Source: Bradyrhizobium sp. AUGA SZCCT0158
GTDB taxonomy: Bacteria; Pseudomonadota; Alphaproteobacteria; Rhizobiales; Xanthobacteraceae
NCBI RefSeq assembly: GCF_018130065.1
Contig: NZ_JAFCME010000024.1
Location: forward strand, 27,977-91,976
Length of the DNA: 64,000 nt
Reading direction: 5' to 3'
Part shown: positions 1 to 8,220 of the stretch, in pieces
Layout of the letters: every line of letters begins with the position of its first letter
How positions within the stretch are numbered: the first letter of the stretch is position 1
The notes under the pieces: generated by a model
Seen by the model: only the letters and a program-made list of their open reading frames with translations
What the model was told of the DNA's origin: nothing
Databases searched by the model: none
Position numbers and translations under genes: made by a program

Positions 1-1
1 C

Positions 2-907
2 GTGTTCGGCATCCTGCTGGTCGTCCTGCTGCAGCTGGCGCCGACCGGCGTGTGGCCCTGGCTGATGTCGAAGCTGCCGCTCAAGCCGGCGCGCAAGATC
101 CCCGACACCTCGCTCGAGCCGCCCGGGCGCGTGCGTGCGCCGTCGACACCTGCGGCGCTGCTGCAGGTCGACAAGGCGCGCAAGCAATTCGGCGGCGTCA
201 TCGCCGTCAACGACGTCAGCTTCGACGTCGGGGCGCACGAGATCGTCGCCCTGATCGGTCCCAACGGCGCCGGCAAGAGCACGACCTTCAACCTGATCAC
301 GGGTGTCTTGACGTCGACCAGCGGCGCGATCTCGGTGCTCGGCAACAAGGTCGACAACGCGCCGCCGCAGGAGGTCGTCAAGCTCGGCGTCAGCAGAACC
401 TTCCAGCACGTCAAGCTGGTGCCCGACATGACCGTGCTCGAGAACGTCGCGATCGGCGCGCATCTGCGCGGCCATGCCGGCGCGATATCAAGCATGTTCC
501 GGCTCGACCGCGCTGATGAGGCCCGATTGCTGGCCGAAGCCGCGCGCCAGATCGAGCGCGTCGGCCTCGGCGACCAAATCGACCAGCTGGCGGGAAGCCT
601 GTCGCTCGGCCAGCAGCGCATCGTCGAAATCGCCCGCGCGCTGTGCGTCGATCCGCTGCTGCTGCTGCTCGACGAGCCCGCCGCGGGCCTCCGCCACATG
701 GAGAAGCAGCGGCTCGCCGCCTTGCTGCGCCAACTGCGCGACGGCGGGATGTCGGTACTGCTGGTCGAGCACGACATGGGTTTTGTGATGGATCTCGCCG
801 ACCGGATCGTGGTGCTCGACTTCGGCACCAAGATCGCCGAGGGCACGCCGGCCGCGATCAAGACCAATCCTGACGTGATCAAGGCCTATCTCGGAGCCAC
901 CGCATGA
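2..907 (+). CDS. Branched-chain amino acid-type ABC transporter, permease-ATPase fusion (LivM-LivG), 5' partial
   Basis: The reading frame is open at the left edge, so the N-terminus lies outside the window. The first about 25 residues (a hydrophobic run ending in a Gly-Val-Trp-Pro-Trp stretch) look like the last transmembrane helix of a LivM permease. A linker of about 30 residues leads to a complete LivG-type ATPase: Walker A GPNGAGKST near residue 86, ABC signature LSLGQQR, Walker B LLLLLDEP and a switch histidine in LLVEHD. Known for the family: such fusions energise uptake of branched-chain amino acids or aromatic acids at the inner membrane. The stop overlaps the start of the next ATPase gene by 4 bases, so the two are translationally coupled. 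The substrate is not shown by the sequence. The substrate-binding protein gene just downstream on the other strand, next to aromatic acid genes, makes an aromatic substrate plausible (inference). Confidence 0.88.
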   Translation: MFGILLVVLLQLAPTGVWPWLMSKLPLKPARKIPDTSLEPPGRVRAPSTPAALLQVDKARKQFGGVIAVNDVSFDVGAHEIVALIGPNGAGKSTTFNLITGVLTSTSGAISVLGNKVDNAPPQEVVKLGVSRTFQHVKLVPDMTVLENVAIGAHLRGHAGAISSMFRLDRADEARLLAEAARQIERVGLGDQIDQLAGSLSLGQQRIVEIARALCVDPLLLLLDEPAAGLRHMEKQRLAALLRQLRDGGMSVLLVEHDMGFVMDLADRIVVLDFGTKIAEGTPAAIKTNPDVIKAYLGATA

Positions 908-1635
908 GCGCGCTGTTGAAGGTGAGCGATGCGCATGTCGCCTACGGCAAGGTCGAGGCGGTGCGCTCGGTGTCGCTCGAAGTCGCCGACAACGAGATCG
1001 TCACCATCATCGGCGCCAACGGCGCCGGCAAGACGACGCTGCTGAACGCCATCATGGGCATCCTGCCGCTGACCGGGCTTGCCGCCTTTGCCGGCGCTGA
1101 CATGGCCGCCCTCGACATCGAGGACCGCGTCGCTGCCGGACTCAGTCTGGTGCCCGAGCACCGTGAATTGTTCGGCACCATGAACGTCGAGGACAATCTG
1201 CAGCTCGGTGCGTTCCGGATTCCGAAGGCGATCGCCGCCGGATCCTTCGAGCGGGTCTACACGCTGTTTCCGCGGCTGAAGGAGCGGCGCAAGCAGCTAG
1301 CCGGCACGCTCTCCGGCGGCGAGCAGCAGATGCTGGCGATGGGCCGCGCGCTGATGGGCGCGCCGAAGCTCTTGATGCTGGACGAGCCGAGCCTCGGCCT
1401 TGCCCCGATCATCGTCGCCGACATCTTCCGCACCATCGGCGAACTCCGCGCCGCCGGTGTGTCCGTGCTGCTGGTCGAACAGAACGCGCAAGCAGCATTG
1501 AAGATCGCCGACCGCGCTTACGTGATGGAGCTCGGTGAATTCGTTCTGAGCGGCCCGGCCAGCGACATCGCCACCAACGCACGCGTCGCCGCAAGCTATC
1601 TCGGCTTCACCCACGAGGGCGAGAGCGCGATTTAG
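904..1635 (+). CDS. livF: Branched-chain amino acid-type ABC transporter ATP-binding protein LivF
   Basis: This 243-residue protein has the usual LivF length. It shows Walker A GANGAGKTT near residue 36, the signature LSGGEQQ, Walker B LLMLDEPSLGL and the H-loop variant LLVEQN, in which glutamine replaces histidine as is common in LivF. It is the second ATPase subunit of the heterodimer with the upstream fusion protein; together they drive a periplasmic-binding-protein-dependent importer. The ATG overlaps the upstream stop (ATGA). It is the last gene of its operon and is followed by a long inverted repeat, 1639-1724, that may end transcription. Substrate unknown; see the binding protein on the opposite strand. 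Confidence 0.93.
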   Translation: MSALLKVSDAHVAYGKVEAVRSVSLEVADNEIVTIIGANGAGKTTLLNAIMGILPLTGLAAFAGADMAALDIEDRVAAGLSLVPEHRELFGTMNVEDNLQLGAFRIPKAIAAGSFERVYTLFPRLKERRKQLAGTLSGGEQQMLAMGRALMGAPKLLMLDEPSLGLAPIIVADIFRTIGELRAAGVSVLLVEQNAQAALKIADRAYVMELGEFVLSGPASDIATNARVAASYLGFTHEGESAI

Positions 1636-1638
1636 GCA

Positions 1639-1724
1639 GTAGGGTGGGCAAAGGCGCTCTTGCGCCGTGCCCACCATTCTTCGTGGAGGTAGTGGTGGGC
1701 ACGCTTCGCTTTGCCCACCCTACG
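1639..1724. repeat. Paired palindromic repeat, GTAGGGTGGGCAAAG family
   Basis: An outer arm GTAGGGTGGGCAAAGGCG is matched in reverse orientation by CTTTGCCCACCCTAC at the other end, with inner GTGCCCACCA / TGGTGGGCAC arms, so the unit can fold into one long hairpin. An almost identical unit lies at 45460-45552, and related GTAGG(G/A)TGGGT units are at 27180-27269, 29844-29924 and around the RAYT gene. It sits between the convergent livF and the binding-protein gene, where it could act as a bidirectional terminator. Confidence 0.85.
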
Positions 1725-1731
1725 ACGTCCC

Positions 1732-2883
1732 TCACTTCGCCGGAACGTACTTCCCGTTGTTCACGGTCAGGATGATGCGCGAGCGGTCGTCCAGGCCGTA
1801 GCGGTCTTTTTCGGTGAAGTTGTAGACGCCCTGGCTGGCGGCGATGTCGCGTTCGGTCAACAGGGCCTGACGGATGCCTTCACGGAATTCCGGCGTGCCG
1901 GGCTTGCCGGCCTTCAGGGCCGGCGGAATGACGCGCTTGAGGACTTCAAAGGCATCATAGGAATGGCCGGCGAACTGGCTGCGGCTGTTGGCGCCGTACT
2001 TGGCTTCATAGGCGGTGTTGAGCGCGAGACCCGGCTTCTTGGTCAGTGCGCTGTCGGGCTGGGTTTCCGGCGACATCACCGGACCGGAAGACATGATCAC
2101 GCCTTCCGCCGCCGCACCAGCAATACGGATGAAGTCCATGCTGGCGGCGCCGTGGGTCTGATAGATCAGGCCCTTGTAGCCACGCTCACGCAGCGCGGCC
2201 TGCGGCAAGGCCGCGGCGGTGCCGGAGCCGCCGACGAGGACCGCGTCGGGATTGGCGGCGAGCAGCTTCAGCACCTGGCCGGTGACCGACGTATCGGTAC
2301 GGGCATAACGCTCTTCAGTCGCGAGAGCTATGCCCATCGGAACGGCCTGGGCCTTGAAATCATTGAACCAGAGGTCGCCGTAGGAATCCGAGTAACCGAT
2401 GTAACCGACGGTCTTGATGCCGTGGGCCTTCATGTGCTCGTACAGCACCTTGCCCATGATTGGGATCGGCTGCGGCATCGCGACCGACCATTTCATGCGC
2501 GCCTCGTTGATCGGCAGCGGCGCCAGCGCGAAATGCGGAATGCCGGCTTCGTTGGCGACGGTGGAGACGGCAATCGTCGGCGGCGTGGTCGACGAACCCA
2601 TGATGATGTCGGCCTTGGATTCGGTGACGAAGCGCCGCGCGTTGGTGGTGGCGGCGGTCGGATCGCCGCCGTCGTCGAGCACGATCAGTTTCAGCGGCAC
2701 GCCGCCAATTTCCTTCGGCACGAATTCCAGCGCATTGCGCTCGGGAATGCCAAGGGCCGCGGCCGGGCCGGTGGTGACGATGGTGATGCCGATGACGATT
2801 TCATTGGCTTGCGCCAACGCGGGCACGGCCGGCAGCGCCAGCGACGCCGCAATCACGGCAGCGGACAGATAAAACTTCTTCAT
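1732..2883 (-). CDS. ABC transporter substrate-binding protein (Peripla_BP_6 / LivJ-like)
   Basis: This 383-residue protein starts with a Sec signal peptide (MKKFYLSAAVIAASLALPAVPALAQ, cleavage after AxA). The mature part begins EIVIGITIVTTGPAAALGIPERNALE, the usual opening of type I periplasmic binding proteins of the branched-chain amino acid and aromatic acid class. Later VGYIGYSDSYGDLW and PDAVLVGGSGT match the second lobe. A GGGAGGA ribosome site precedes the ATG. It should capture the ligand in the periplasm for a Liv-type permease. The Liv genes to the left are convergent with it, so it is not in their operon. It lies 115 bases downstream of the thioesterase of the hydroxycinnamate-like operon and may be read from it. 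A ligand such as a hydroxycinnamate is inferred from context only. Confidence 0.9.
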   Translation of the reverse strand: MKKFYLSAAVIAASLALPAVPALAQANEIVIGITIVTTGPAAALGIPERNALEFVPKEIGGVPLKLIVLDDGGDPTAATTNARRFVTESKADIIMGSSTTPPTIAVSTVANEAGIPHFALAPLPINEARMKWSVAMPQPIPIMGKVLYEHMKAHGIKTVGYIGYSDSYGDLWFNDFKAQAVPMGIALATEERYARTDTSVTGQVLKLLAANPDAVLVGGSGTAAALPQAALRERGYKGLIYQTHGAASMDFIRIAGAAAEGVIMSSGPVMSPETQPDSALTKKPGLALNTAYEAKYGANSRSQFAGHSYDAFEVLKRVIPPALKAGKPGTPEFREGIRQALLTERDIAASQGVYNFTEKDRYGLDDRSRIILTVNNGKYVPAK

Positions 2884-2997
2884 TCATTCCTCCCTTGGAT
2901 ATTGTTTTAATTTTAGATCAAAAATCGGTCGCCAGTTCAGCCCCTTCTTTAGGTCATGCGACGCGCCAAGTCAGCTAACAAGTCCGCCATATATGTC

Positions 2998-3417
2998 TCA
3001 GCCTCGCGTAAACCGCTCGATGATCTCCGGCGGCATCGGAGCCGATTTCAGCCGCGCGGGATCGTCCGGATGCCTGCCGACCAGCACGCGGGTCTCGAAC
3101 GCCTCAATCGCCAGCGCCTCGCCCTTGAACACGTTGTGGACCACCTCGAAGCTGGAGCGCTTGAAACTCTCGATCCGGCTTTCGATTCTGATCCAGTCGC
3201 CATGGGTCGATGGGATGTGGAATTTCGCCCGCGTATCGACCATGGGAATGCCGACGAGGCCGTATTTGTGGATGATGTCCTGTTTCGAAAAACCGGCCGC
3301 TTCGAACATGATCGAGGTCGAATCGTCGAACATCGCGAAGTAGCGCGGGTAGTAGACGATGTTGGCGGGGTCGCAATCGCCCCACTGGATCTGCACGTCG
3401 CGGCGGTTAACGAACAT
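2998..3417 (-). CDS. Acyl-CoA thioesterase, 4-hydroxybenzoyl-CoA thioesterase-like (hot-dog fold)
   Basis: This 139-residue single hot-dog domain protein has the motif QWGDCDPANIVYYPRYFAMFD near the N-terminus. The aspartate in the WGDCDPA stretch corresponds to the catalytic acid of Pseudomonas-type 4-hydroxybenzoyl-CoA thioesterases. The ATG at 3417 is preferred because GGGG lies 7 bases upstream; a GTG one codon earlier is also possible. It is the fourth gene in a minus-strand run behind crotonase, ligase and SDR. In that setting it could release 4-hydroxybenzoate from its CoA ester, the substrate of PobA encoded at 12-13 kb. The family assignment is firm; the substrate is inferred. Confidence 0.82.
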   Translation of the reverse strand: MFVNRRDVQIQWGDCDPANIVYYPRYFAMFDDSTSIMFEAAGFSKQDIIHKYGLVGIPMVDTRAKFHIPSTHGDWIRIESRIESFKRSSFEVVHNVFKGEALAIEAFETRVLVGRHPDDPARLKSAPMPPEIIERFTRG

Positions 3418-3451
3418 CACTCAACCCCGATGATGTAATCCAGGACCATAC

Positions 3452-4213
3452 TTAGCGCGGGGCCATGCGGAGCGCGGCATCGAGCCGCACCACTTCGCCG
3501 TTCAGATAGGGGTTGTCGATCATATGCAGCGCCAGCGAGGCAAATTCATCGGCCTGCCCGAGCCGGCGAGGGAACGGGATCGAGGCGGCGAGCGAGTCCT
3601 GCGCCTCTTGCGGCAAATTGGCAAGCAGCGGCGTGAGGAACAGGCCCGGCGCAATGGTCAGCACGCGAATGCCGAACTGCGCCAGCTCGCGCGCGATCGG
3701 CAGCGTCATCGCGACAATGCCGCCCTTGGAAGCCGAGTAGGCTGATTGCCCGATCTGGCCGTCATAGGCCGCGACCGAGGCGGTCGAGATCACGACGCCG
3801 CGTTCGCCTGACTCAAGCGGCTCCAGCTTCGACATGCCTGCGGTCGCGAGCCGCAGCATGTTGAACGAGCCGATCAGATTGACCTTGATCACGCGGTCGA
3901 AATCGGTGAGCGCCATCGGGCCTTCCTTGCCGATCACGCGCTTGGCGACGCCGATGCCGGCGCAATTGACCAGCACGCGCGCCGGGCCATGCGCCTTCGC
4001 GGCGGCGGCGACCGCCGCTTCCGCCGAGGCGGCGTCCGAGACGTCGCAGACCACGGCGACGCCGCCGATTTCGGCGGCGACGGTTTCAGCAAGCTTGGCG
4101 TTGAGGTCGCACACCGCGACCTTGGCGCCCTGCGCGGCAAGCCGGCGCGCGGTGGCGGCGCCCAATCCGGATGCGCCACCGGTCACGATGGCGGCCTGGT
4201 CCTTCAACTGCAT
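3452..4213 (-). CDS. SDR-family 3-hydroxyacyl-CoA dehydrogenase-like oxidoreductase
   Basis: This 253-residue classical short-chain dehydrogenase has the NAD-binding motif TGGASGLG near residue 12, NCAG near 88, and the catalytic Ser with YSASK near 165-170. The ending (NGEVVRLDAALRMAPR) matches the type II 3-hydroxyacyl-CoA dehydrogenase (HSD17B10-like) subgroup, which oxidises 3-hydroxyacyl-CoA to 3-ketoacyl-CoA. The ATG follows a GGGAGAAG ribosome site. It lies between the CoA ligase and the thioesterase on the same strand. With the crotonase it would supply the hydration and oxidation steps of a beta-oxidation-type shortening of a phenylpropenoid side chain (inference). A close paralogue is at 32840-33598 in a second copy of this module. 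Confidence 0.88.
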   Translation of the reverse strand: MQLKDQAAIVTGGASGLGAATARRLAAQGAKVAVCDLNAKLAETVAAEIGGVAVVCDVSDAASAEAAVAAAAKAHGPARVLVNCAGIGVAKRVIGKEGPMALTDFDRVIKVNLIGSFNMLRLATAGMSKLEPLESGERGVVISTASVAAYDGQIGQSAYSASKGGIVAMTLPIARELAQFGIRVLTIAPGLFLTPLLANLPQEAQDSLAASIPFPRRLGQADEFASLALHMIDNPYLNGEVVRLDAALRMAPR

Positions 4214-4259
4214 GGTGCTTCTCCCTGGTAGAATCTTCTCGAAGTTGAGTTTCTGGAAT

Positions 4260-6155
4260 TCATTTCAGCGCGATGACCTGCGCCGGCGGCGCCGGTGAAT
4301 AAATCTGATCGATCAGCGCGCTGCGATGCTCGATCACCGCGCGCTGGTTGATGGAGCCCTTGTCGGTGACTTCGCCGCGATCGATCGACAGCGCCGCATC
4401 GAACAGCACCGCGCGCGTGATCCGGGTCGACGAGCCCGTGGCTTCGGCCAGCAGCTTTTGAAACCGCTCGCGGAACGCCGCGCGGATCAGCGGATCGGCT
4501 GCCGCTGCCGCGAGATCGTTCGCCGGAAGTTTTGGATTGATGAGACGGCAGCCATCGAGATCGAGCATCACCAGCGCCGATAGTTCGTCGCGGTTGATGC
4601 CGGCGATCACGACATCGCGCACCAAAGGCGCGCAGGCCGCGACGAACCGCGCTCTCAAGGGGCCGACGCTGACCCAGGTGCCGCTGGCGAGCTTGAAATC
4701 CTCTGCGATGCGGCCATCGAAGTCGAAGCCGGCGTCGAAATTGTCGGGATCAACAGGCTTGAGCGCATCGCCGAACTTGTAGAAACCTTCCTCGTCGAAC
4801 GCCGCCGCGGTCAGTTCGGGCTGACGCCAGTACCCCGGCGTGACGTTCGGACCCTTGGCGCGGACTTCCAGCTTGCCGTTGTTGGGCAGGAGCTTTGCGT
4901 CGTTGCCGAGCACGGGCAGGCCGACATGGCCGGAGCGGCTGGTGTCGGGCCGTACCGACATGAAGAACGGCGAGGTTTCCGTGGCGCCGAGGCCGGTCAG
5001 CATCGGTACGCGAAAGCCGGTCTCCTGCACCGCGAGTTCGTCGAGGCTGTTCCAGATGAACGGCGACAGCGCCGCGCCGGAGAAGAACATCGCGTGCAGC
5101 CGCCCGAAGAACTTTGCGCGCAGCGCTGAATCTTCGCGCAGATAGGGCAGCAGCGATTCATAGCCCTTGGGGACGTTGAAATAGACCGTCGGCGAAATCT
5201 CCCGGAGGTTACGCACGGTCTCCTCGATGCCGCCGGGCATCGGCTTGCCCTCGTCGAGATACATCGAGCCGCCGTTGAACAGTGTCAGCCCGATATTGTG
5301 GTTGCCGCCGAAGGTGTGATTCCACGGCAGCCAGTCGATGATCACGGGCGGCTCGTCCATCAGGAAGGCCAGCGTTTCGCGCAGCATCACCTGGTTGGCG
5401 CAGATCATCCGCTGGGTGTTGATGACGGCCTTGGGGTTGCCGGTCGAGCCCGACGTCAACAGAAACTTGGCGATGGTGTCCGGGCCGATGGCGTCATGGG
5501 CCGCGTCGAGGCGCCAATGCTCCGGCGTCGCCAGGAGGTCCGACAGCAGCGTCACGTCGCGGCCAGGCACCTCGCCGCGCGTTGCTGCGATCTCCGTTCC
5601 CTGCGAAACGTTGGTGGCAAGTGCATCGGCGAATTTGCCTGCGTCGTCGGCGAAGACGAGGCCGGGCGTCAACAGCTTCATCAGGAAGGCGAGCTTGCCG
5701 TAGTCGCGCGACACCAGCGAATAGGCCGGCGATACCGGGCAGAAGGGAATGCCGGCATAGAGCGCGCCGAACGCCAGCAGCGCATGGTCGACCGAATTGC
5801 CTGACAGGATCACGATCGGCTTTTCGGCCGACAGCCCGCGCGCCAGCAGCGCGGAGGCGATGCGCCGCGTCGAGGTCAGGAGTTGCGCGTAGGTGAGCTT
5901 GCGCCAGCCGCCGGTCGTCGCGTTGCGTTCCGCCATGAAGACGCGCTCGGGCGCTTCCTTCGCCCAATGATGCAGGCGATCCGTTATGCGCACGGGATAG
6001 TCGCGCAGTTTGAGCTTCGGCCTGAGATAGATGGTGCCGTTATCGCGACGCTCGACCGTGACGTCGGGATTGCCGAACGAGATCGCGCGGAGCGGATGGG
6101 CGCTGCCGGTGCGCGTGGCGCTTTCAATCGGGGACATGCTGGGCTTGGCGCTCAT
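4260..6155 (-). CDS. Feruloyl-CoA synthetase-like acyl-CoA ligase (AMP-binding)
   Basis: This 631-residue adenylate-forming enzyme has the P-loop LTSGSTGNPKAV near residues 233-244, LPWNHTFGGNHN, the A5-type motif GLGATETSP and EGFYKFGDAL in the later core. The long form (over 600 residues) and the HTFGGNHN stretch are features I associate with feruloyl-CoA synthase. It would activate a hydroxycinnamic acid to its CoA thioester with ATP in the cytoplasm. The start codon lies 1 base after the stop of the crotonase gene, so they form one translational unit, and SDR and thioesterase genes follow. A paralogue is at 29926-31797. The exact substrate (ferulate, p-coumarate or caffeate) cannot be read from sequence. 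Confidence 0.88.
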   Translation of the reverse strand: MSAKPSMSPIESATRTGSAHPLRAISFGNPDVTVERRDNGTIYLRPKLKLRDYPVRITDRLHHWAKEAPERVFMAERNATTGGWRKLTYAQLLTSTRRIASALLARGLSAEKPIVILSGNSVDHALLAFGALYAGIPFCPVSPAYSLVSRDYGKLAFLMKLLTPGLVFADDAGKFADALATNVSQGTEIAATRGEVPGRDVTLLSDLLATPEHWRLDAAHDAIGPDTIAKFLLTSGSTGNPKAVINTQRMICANQVMLRETLAFLMDEPPVIIDWLPWNHTFGGNHNIGLTLFNGGSMYLDEGKPMPGGIEETVRNLREISPTVYFNVPKGYESLLPYLREDSALRAKFFGRLHAMFFSGAALSPFIWNSLDELAVQETGFRVPMLTGLGATETSPFFMSVRPDTSRSGHVGLPVLGNDAKLLPNNGKLEVRAKGPNVTPGYWRQPELTAAAFDEEGFYKFGDALKPVDPDNFDAGFDFDGRIAEDFKLASGTWVSVGPLRARFVAACAPLVRDVVIAGINRDELSALVMLDLDGCRLINPKLPANDLAAAAADPLIRAAFRERFQKLLAEATGSSTRITRAVLFDAALSIDRGEVTDKGSINQRAVIEHRSALIDQIYSPAPPAQVIALK

Positions 6156-6156
6156 G

Positions 6157-6957
6157 TCAGGTCGGTTTCACTTTGGCGGTCTTGCGATCGAGAAACTCGC
6201 GGATCCGGCGTTTTGCTTCCTTGTCGCTCTGCGCCACCGTGGCCATCAGCGACTCCATCAACAGGCCGGCCTGCGGATTGGCTTCCGCGATCATCGGCAG
6301 CGCCTGAAGCACCGCAAAATTGGTTAGCGGGGCATTGGCCGCGACGCGTTCGGCCAGTTCCAGCGCCTTGGGCAGCGCGCCGCCGGCCTCGGTGAGATAT
6401 TGCGAGAAGCCGTAGGCGGCGCCTTCGGTCGCGGAATAGACCCGCCCCGTCAGCATCATGTCGGTCATCCGCGCCACCCCGATCAGCCGCGGCAGCCGCA
6501 CCGAGCCGCCGCCGCCGACGAAGATACCGCGCTGGCCCTCCGGCAGCGCGAAATAGGCTGACGGTTCGGCGACGCGGATATGCGCGGCGCAGGCCAGCTC
6601 CAGCCCGCCGCCGATCACCGCGCCCTTGAGCGCCGCAATGACGGGCACGGGGCTATATTGAATGCGGTCGAACACCCGATGCCACATCTGCGAGTGCCGC
6701 AGGCCCTCGGTCGCATCGTGCTCGGTCAGTTCGGACAGATCGAGGCCGGAGGAGAAATGGTCGCCGATGCCATGGATGACCACGGCGCCGGTCCCTTCGG
6801 GAAGATTGGCGAAGCAATCCTGGATCGCAAGGATAATGCCGTCGTTCAGCGCATTGCGCTTGGCGGGCCGGTTGAGGCCGACGGTCAGCACCGCGCCTGA
6901 CTTCTCGATGGTGAGCAATCCGGCCTGGTCAGCGGTTGCGGAAGCGGCGTTTCCCAT
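6157..6957 (-). CDS. Crotonase-family enoyl-CoA hydratase
   Basis: This 266-residue protein of the enoyl-CoA hydratase/isomerase fold shows VGLNRPAKRNALN at the N-terminus, the oxyanion-hole segments HFSSGLDLSEL and ALKGAVIGGGLELACAAHIRVAE, and a glutamate in FALPEGQRGIFVGGGG. The ligase gene begins 1 base after its stop. As first gene of the operon it probably hydrates the CoA thioester made by the ligase; whether it also cleaves it retro-aldol fashion, like hydroxycinnamoyl-CoA hydratase-lyase, cannot be decided. The downstream SDR and thioesterase favour plain hydration (inference). A perfect inverted repeat lies 22-44 bases upstream of the start. Confidence 0.88.
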   Translation of the reverse strand: MGNAASATADQAGLLTIEKSGAVLTVGLNRPAKRNALNDGIILAIQDCFANLPEGTGAVVIHGIGDHFSSGLDLSELTEHDATEGLRHSQMWHRVFDRIQYSPVPVIAALKGAVIGGGLELACAAHIRVAEPSAYFALPEGQRGIFVGGGGSVRLPRLIGVARMTDMMLTGRVYSATEGAAYGFSQYLTEAGGALPKALELAERVAANAPLTNFAVLQALPMIAEANPQAGLLMESLMATVAQSDKEAKRRIREFLDRKTAKVKPT

Positions 6958-6978
6958 GGATTATTGTTTCCCGTCCAG

Positions 6979-7001
6979 AATAGTTATATTTTATAACTAT
7001 T
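6979..7001. promoter_or_regulatory. Perfect 10-bp inverted repeat, candidate operator of the crotonase-ligase operon
   Basis: AATAGTTATA and its exact reverse complement TATAACTATT are separated by TTT. The AT-rich palindrome stands out from GC-rich surroundings and lies just upstream of the operon's first start codon, where a MarR- or GntR-type repressor would act. Its 15-base core, 6983-6997, matches 12 of 15 positions of the site at 11919-11933 upstream of pobA. Confidence 0.65.
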
Positions 7002-7043
7002 GGCGAGGGAGTCAATCCTCTCGTCGTCGGAGTCAATCCTCTG

Positions 7044-7423
7044 CGTCGTCCCGGCCTTGAGCCGGGACCCATAATCCGCGGCAGTCATTGTTGCAAAGGG
7101 TGTCTAACGCCAGCGTCTTCACCGATAGGCCGCGGCGTGGGTCCGGGGTCAAGCCCGGGACGACGACGGTGTTTGTAGCTGCACCGTGCACTAAGCGCAC
7201 TTTCACCTTCTCGCGACGCATTGCGCCCGAGCTTTGCCAGAAATTCCTTTGCCCTCGAAAATAGAGGGCGCAGGGAAGACCGGGTGCGCGCTGCGCCCGC
7301 GGTCTCGTGTGCGGTTTGCACTAAGTAGGCTGCACACGAGCATACAGGGCAGCGGAGAACACCCGGCCTTCCCTGCGCAATGGCTTTACGGCTTATGCCG
7401 TGATCTCCCCGGAGACGAGTTCT
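7044..7423. repeat. Composite dispersed repeat, copy 1 (second copy 54109-54489)
   Basis: The unit begins with a palindromic block CGTCGTCCCGGCCTTGAGCC and ends its first part with CAAGCCCGGGACGAC. After a short variable spacer comes a block of about 210 bases starting CTCGCGACGCATTGCGCCCG and ending GGAGACGAGTTCT. The second block is almost identical to the copy at 54 kb. The reading frame it can encode is not credible as a gene. Right at its end, a fragment of a RAYT gene begins, sharing two bases with it. Confidence 0.85.
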
Positions 7424-7513
7424 CCAGCAACAAAGTTGCGGCGGTAGCCGGCCATGCGGGCACGCTCGGGCGGTAAGGTGATGGGTTTCGCGAAGAGCTC
7501 AACCCATCCTACG
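7422..7513 (-). pseudogene. RAYT 5'-end remnant with its REP sequence
   Basis: About 92 bases match 8114-8203, that is, the first codons of the intact RAYT gene, its leader and the REP palindrome in front of it, with eight mismatches by my count. Only the 5' end survives. The REP arm at 7480-7512 is identical to the one at 8171-8203. The fragment abuts the end of the 7044-7423 dispersed repeat, which marks an old insertion or recombination point. Confidence 0.75.
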
Positions 7514-7560
7514 CTCTGCGTCAATTGGGACGACGTAACACATAGTCACGCTTTAAGTGC

Positions 7561-7593
7561 GTAGGATGGGTTGAGCTCTTCGCGAAACCCATC
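7561..7593. repeat. REP sequence, inverted relative to its neighbours
   Basis: GTAGGATGGGTTGAGCTCTT begins a 33-base unit that is the exact reverse complement of 7480-7512 and 8171-8203. With 8171-8203 it brackets the RAYT gene in opposite orientations, the usual REP-RAYT-REP arrangement. AGAGCTC in the middle is itself palindromic. Confidence 0.88.
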
Positions 7594-7609
7594 GTCTTGC
7601 TCAGCAAAT

Positions 7610-8146
7610 CTATCCCCGTTCGCCAAAACCTGCATCCTCGTTCATCACGACGCCTGCCCAATCCTCAGGATAGACGCCTAGCTTCACCATGCGATGGAAC
7701 GACGAAAAAGGCCAATCCACAACCCGCGCGACGAGACCATGTTTCACCGGATTGATATGGATGTAGTCGACGTGGCGCTCAAAGTCGGTCTCGTCGCGAA
7801 CGGTATGCTCCCAGTACCGGCGTTGCCAGATGCCACGCTCGCCCTTGGCCGCGCGGCTCCCGGAAATTTGTTCGCCGGCCGGCAGGCTGTGCGAGAACAC
7901 CGACTTGATCAGTCGCCAGCGTGTGGCAAAATTGGCGTCGCCCTCGGGGAGTGTCCATACCGCGTGGAGGTGATCGGGCAGAACGACCATGGCGTCGATC
8001 GTGAACGGATGCTGCTGCCGCACCTTCCGAAACGCCATGCGCAATTCATCGATGTGCTCTGTCAGGAGGCGCAACCGTCGATCCGCGAGATTGACGGTGA
8101 AGAAGAAGCAGCCTCCAGCAACGAAGTTGCGACGATAGCCGGTCAT
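7610..8146 (-). CDS. REP-associated tyrosine transposase (RAYT, Y1_Tnp family)
   Basis: This 178-residue protein belongs to the TnpA_REP/IS200-like Y1 group. It begins MTGYRRNFVAGGCFFFTVN, contains the metal-binding HUH-type stretch VVLPDHLHAVWTLPEGD near residue 55 and ends its domain with QRRYWEHTVRDETDF and YIHINPVKHGLV, where the catalytic tyrosine of RAYTs lies. Known for the family: single-strand nuclease and joining activity on REP hairpins. It is flanked by REP sequences at 7561-7593 and 8171-8203, and a truncated copy of its own 5' end lies 300 bases away. Length and frame are intact, so it may still be active. Confidence 0.92.
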   Translation of the reverse strand: MTGYRRNFVAGGCFFFTVNLADRRLRLLTEHIDELRMAFRKVRQQHPFTIDAMVVLPDHLHAVWTLPEGDANFATRWRLIKSVFSHSLPAGEQISGSRAAKGERGIWQRRYWEHTVRDETDFERHVDYIHINPVKHGLVARVVDWPFSSFHRMVKLGVYPEDWAGVVMNEDAGFGERG

Positions 8147-8170
8147 ACGGGCACACTCGCGCGGTGAGGT

Positions 8171-8203
8171 GATGGGTTTCGCGAAGAGCTCAACCCATCC
8201 TAC
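8171..8203. repeat. REP sequence upstream of the RAYT gene
   Basis: This 33-base unit, starting GATGGGTTTCGCGAAGAGCT, is identical to 7480-7512 and is the reverse complement of 7561-7593. It lies directly upstream of the RAYT start. Confidence 0.88.
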
Positions 8204-8220
8204 GGCCTACTCCGAAAGGC

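Noticed and set aside
7234..7476. An 80-codon frame in the dispersed repeat
   Set aside because: It is formed by the repeat that recurs at 54 kb and by the RAYT fragment; not a gene.
7694..8167. A 157-codon frame opposite the RAYT gene
   Set aside because: Antisense shadow of the RAYT gene.
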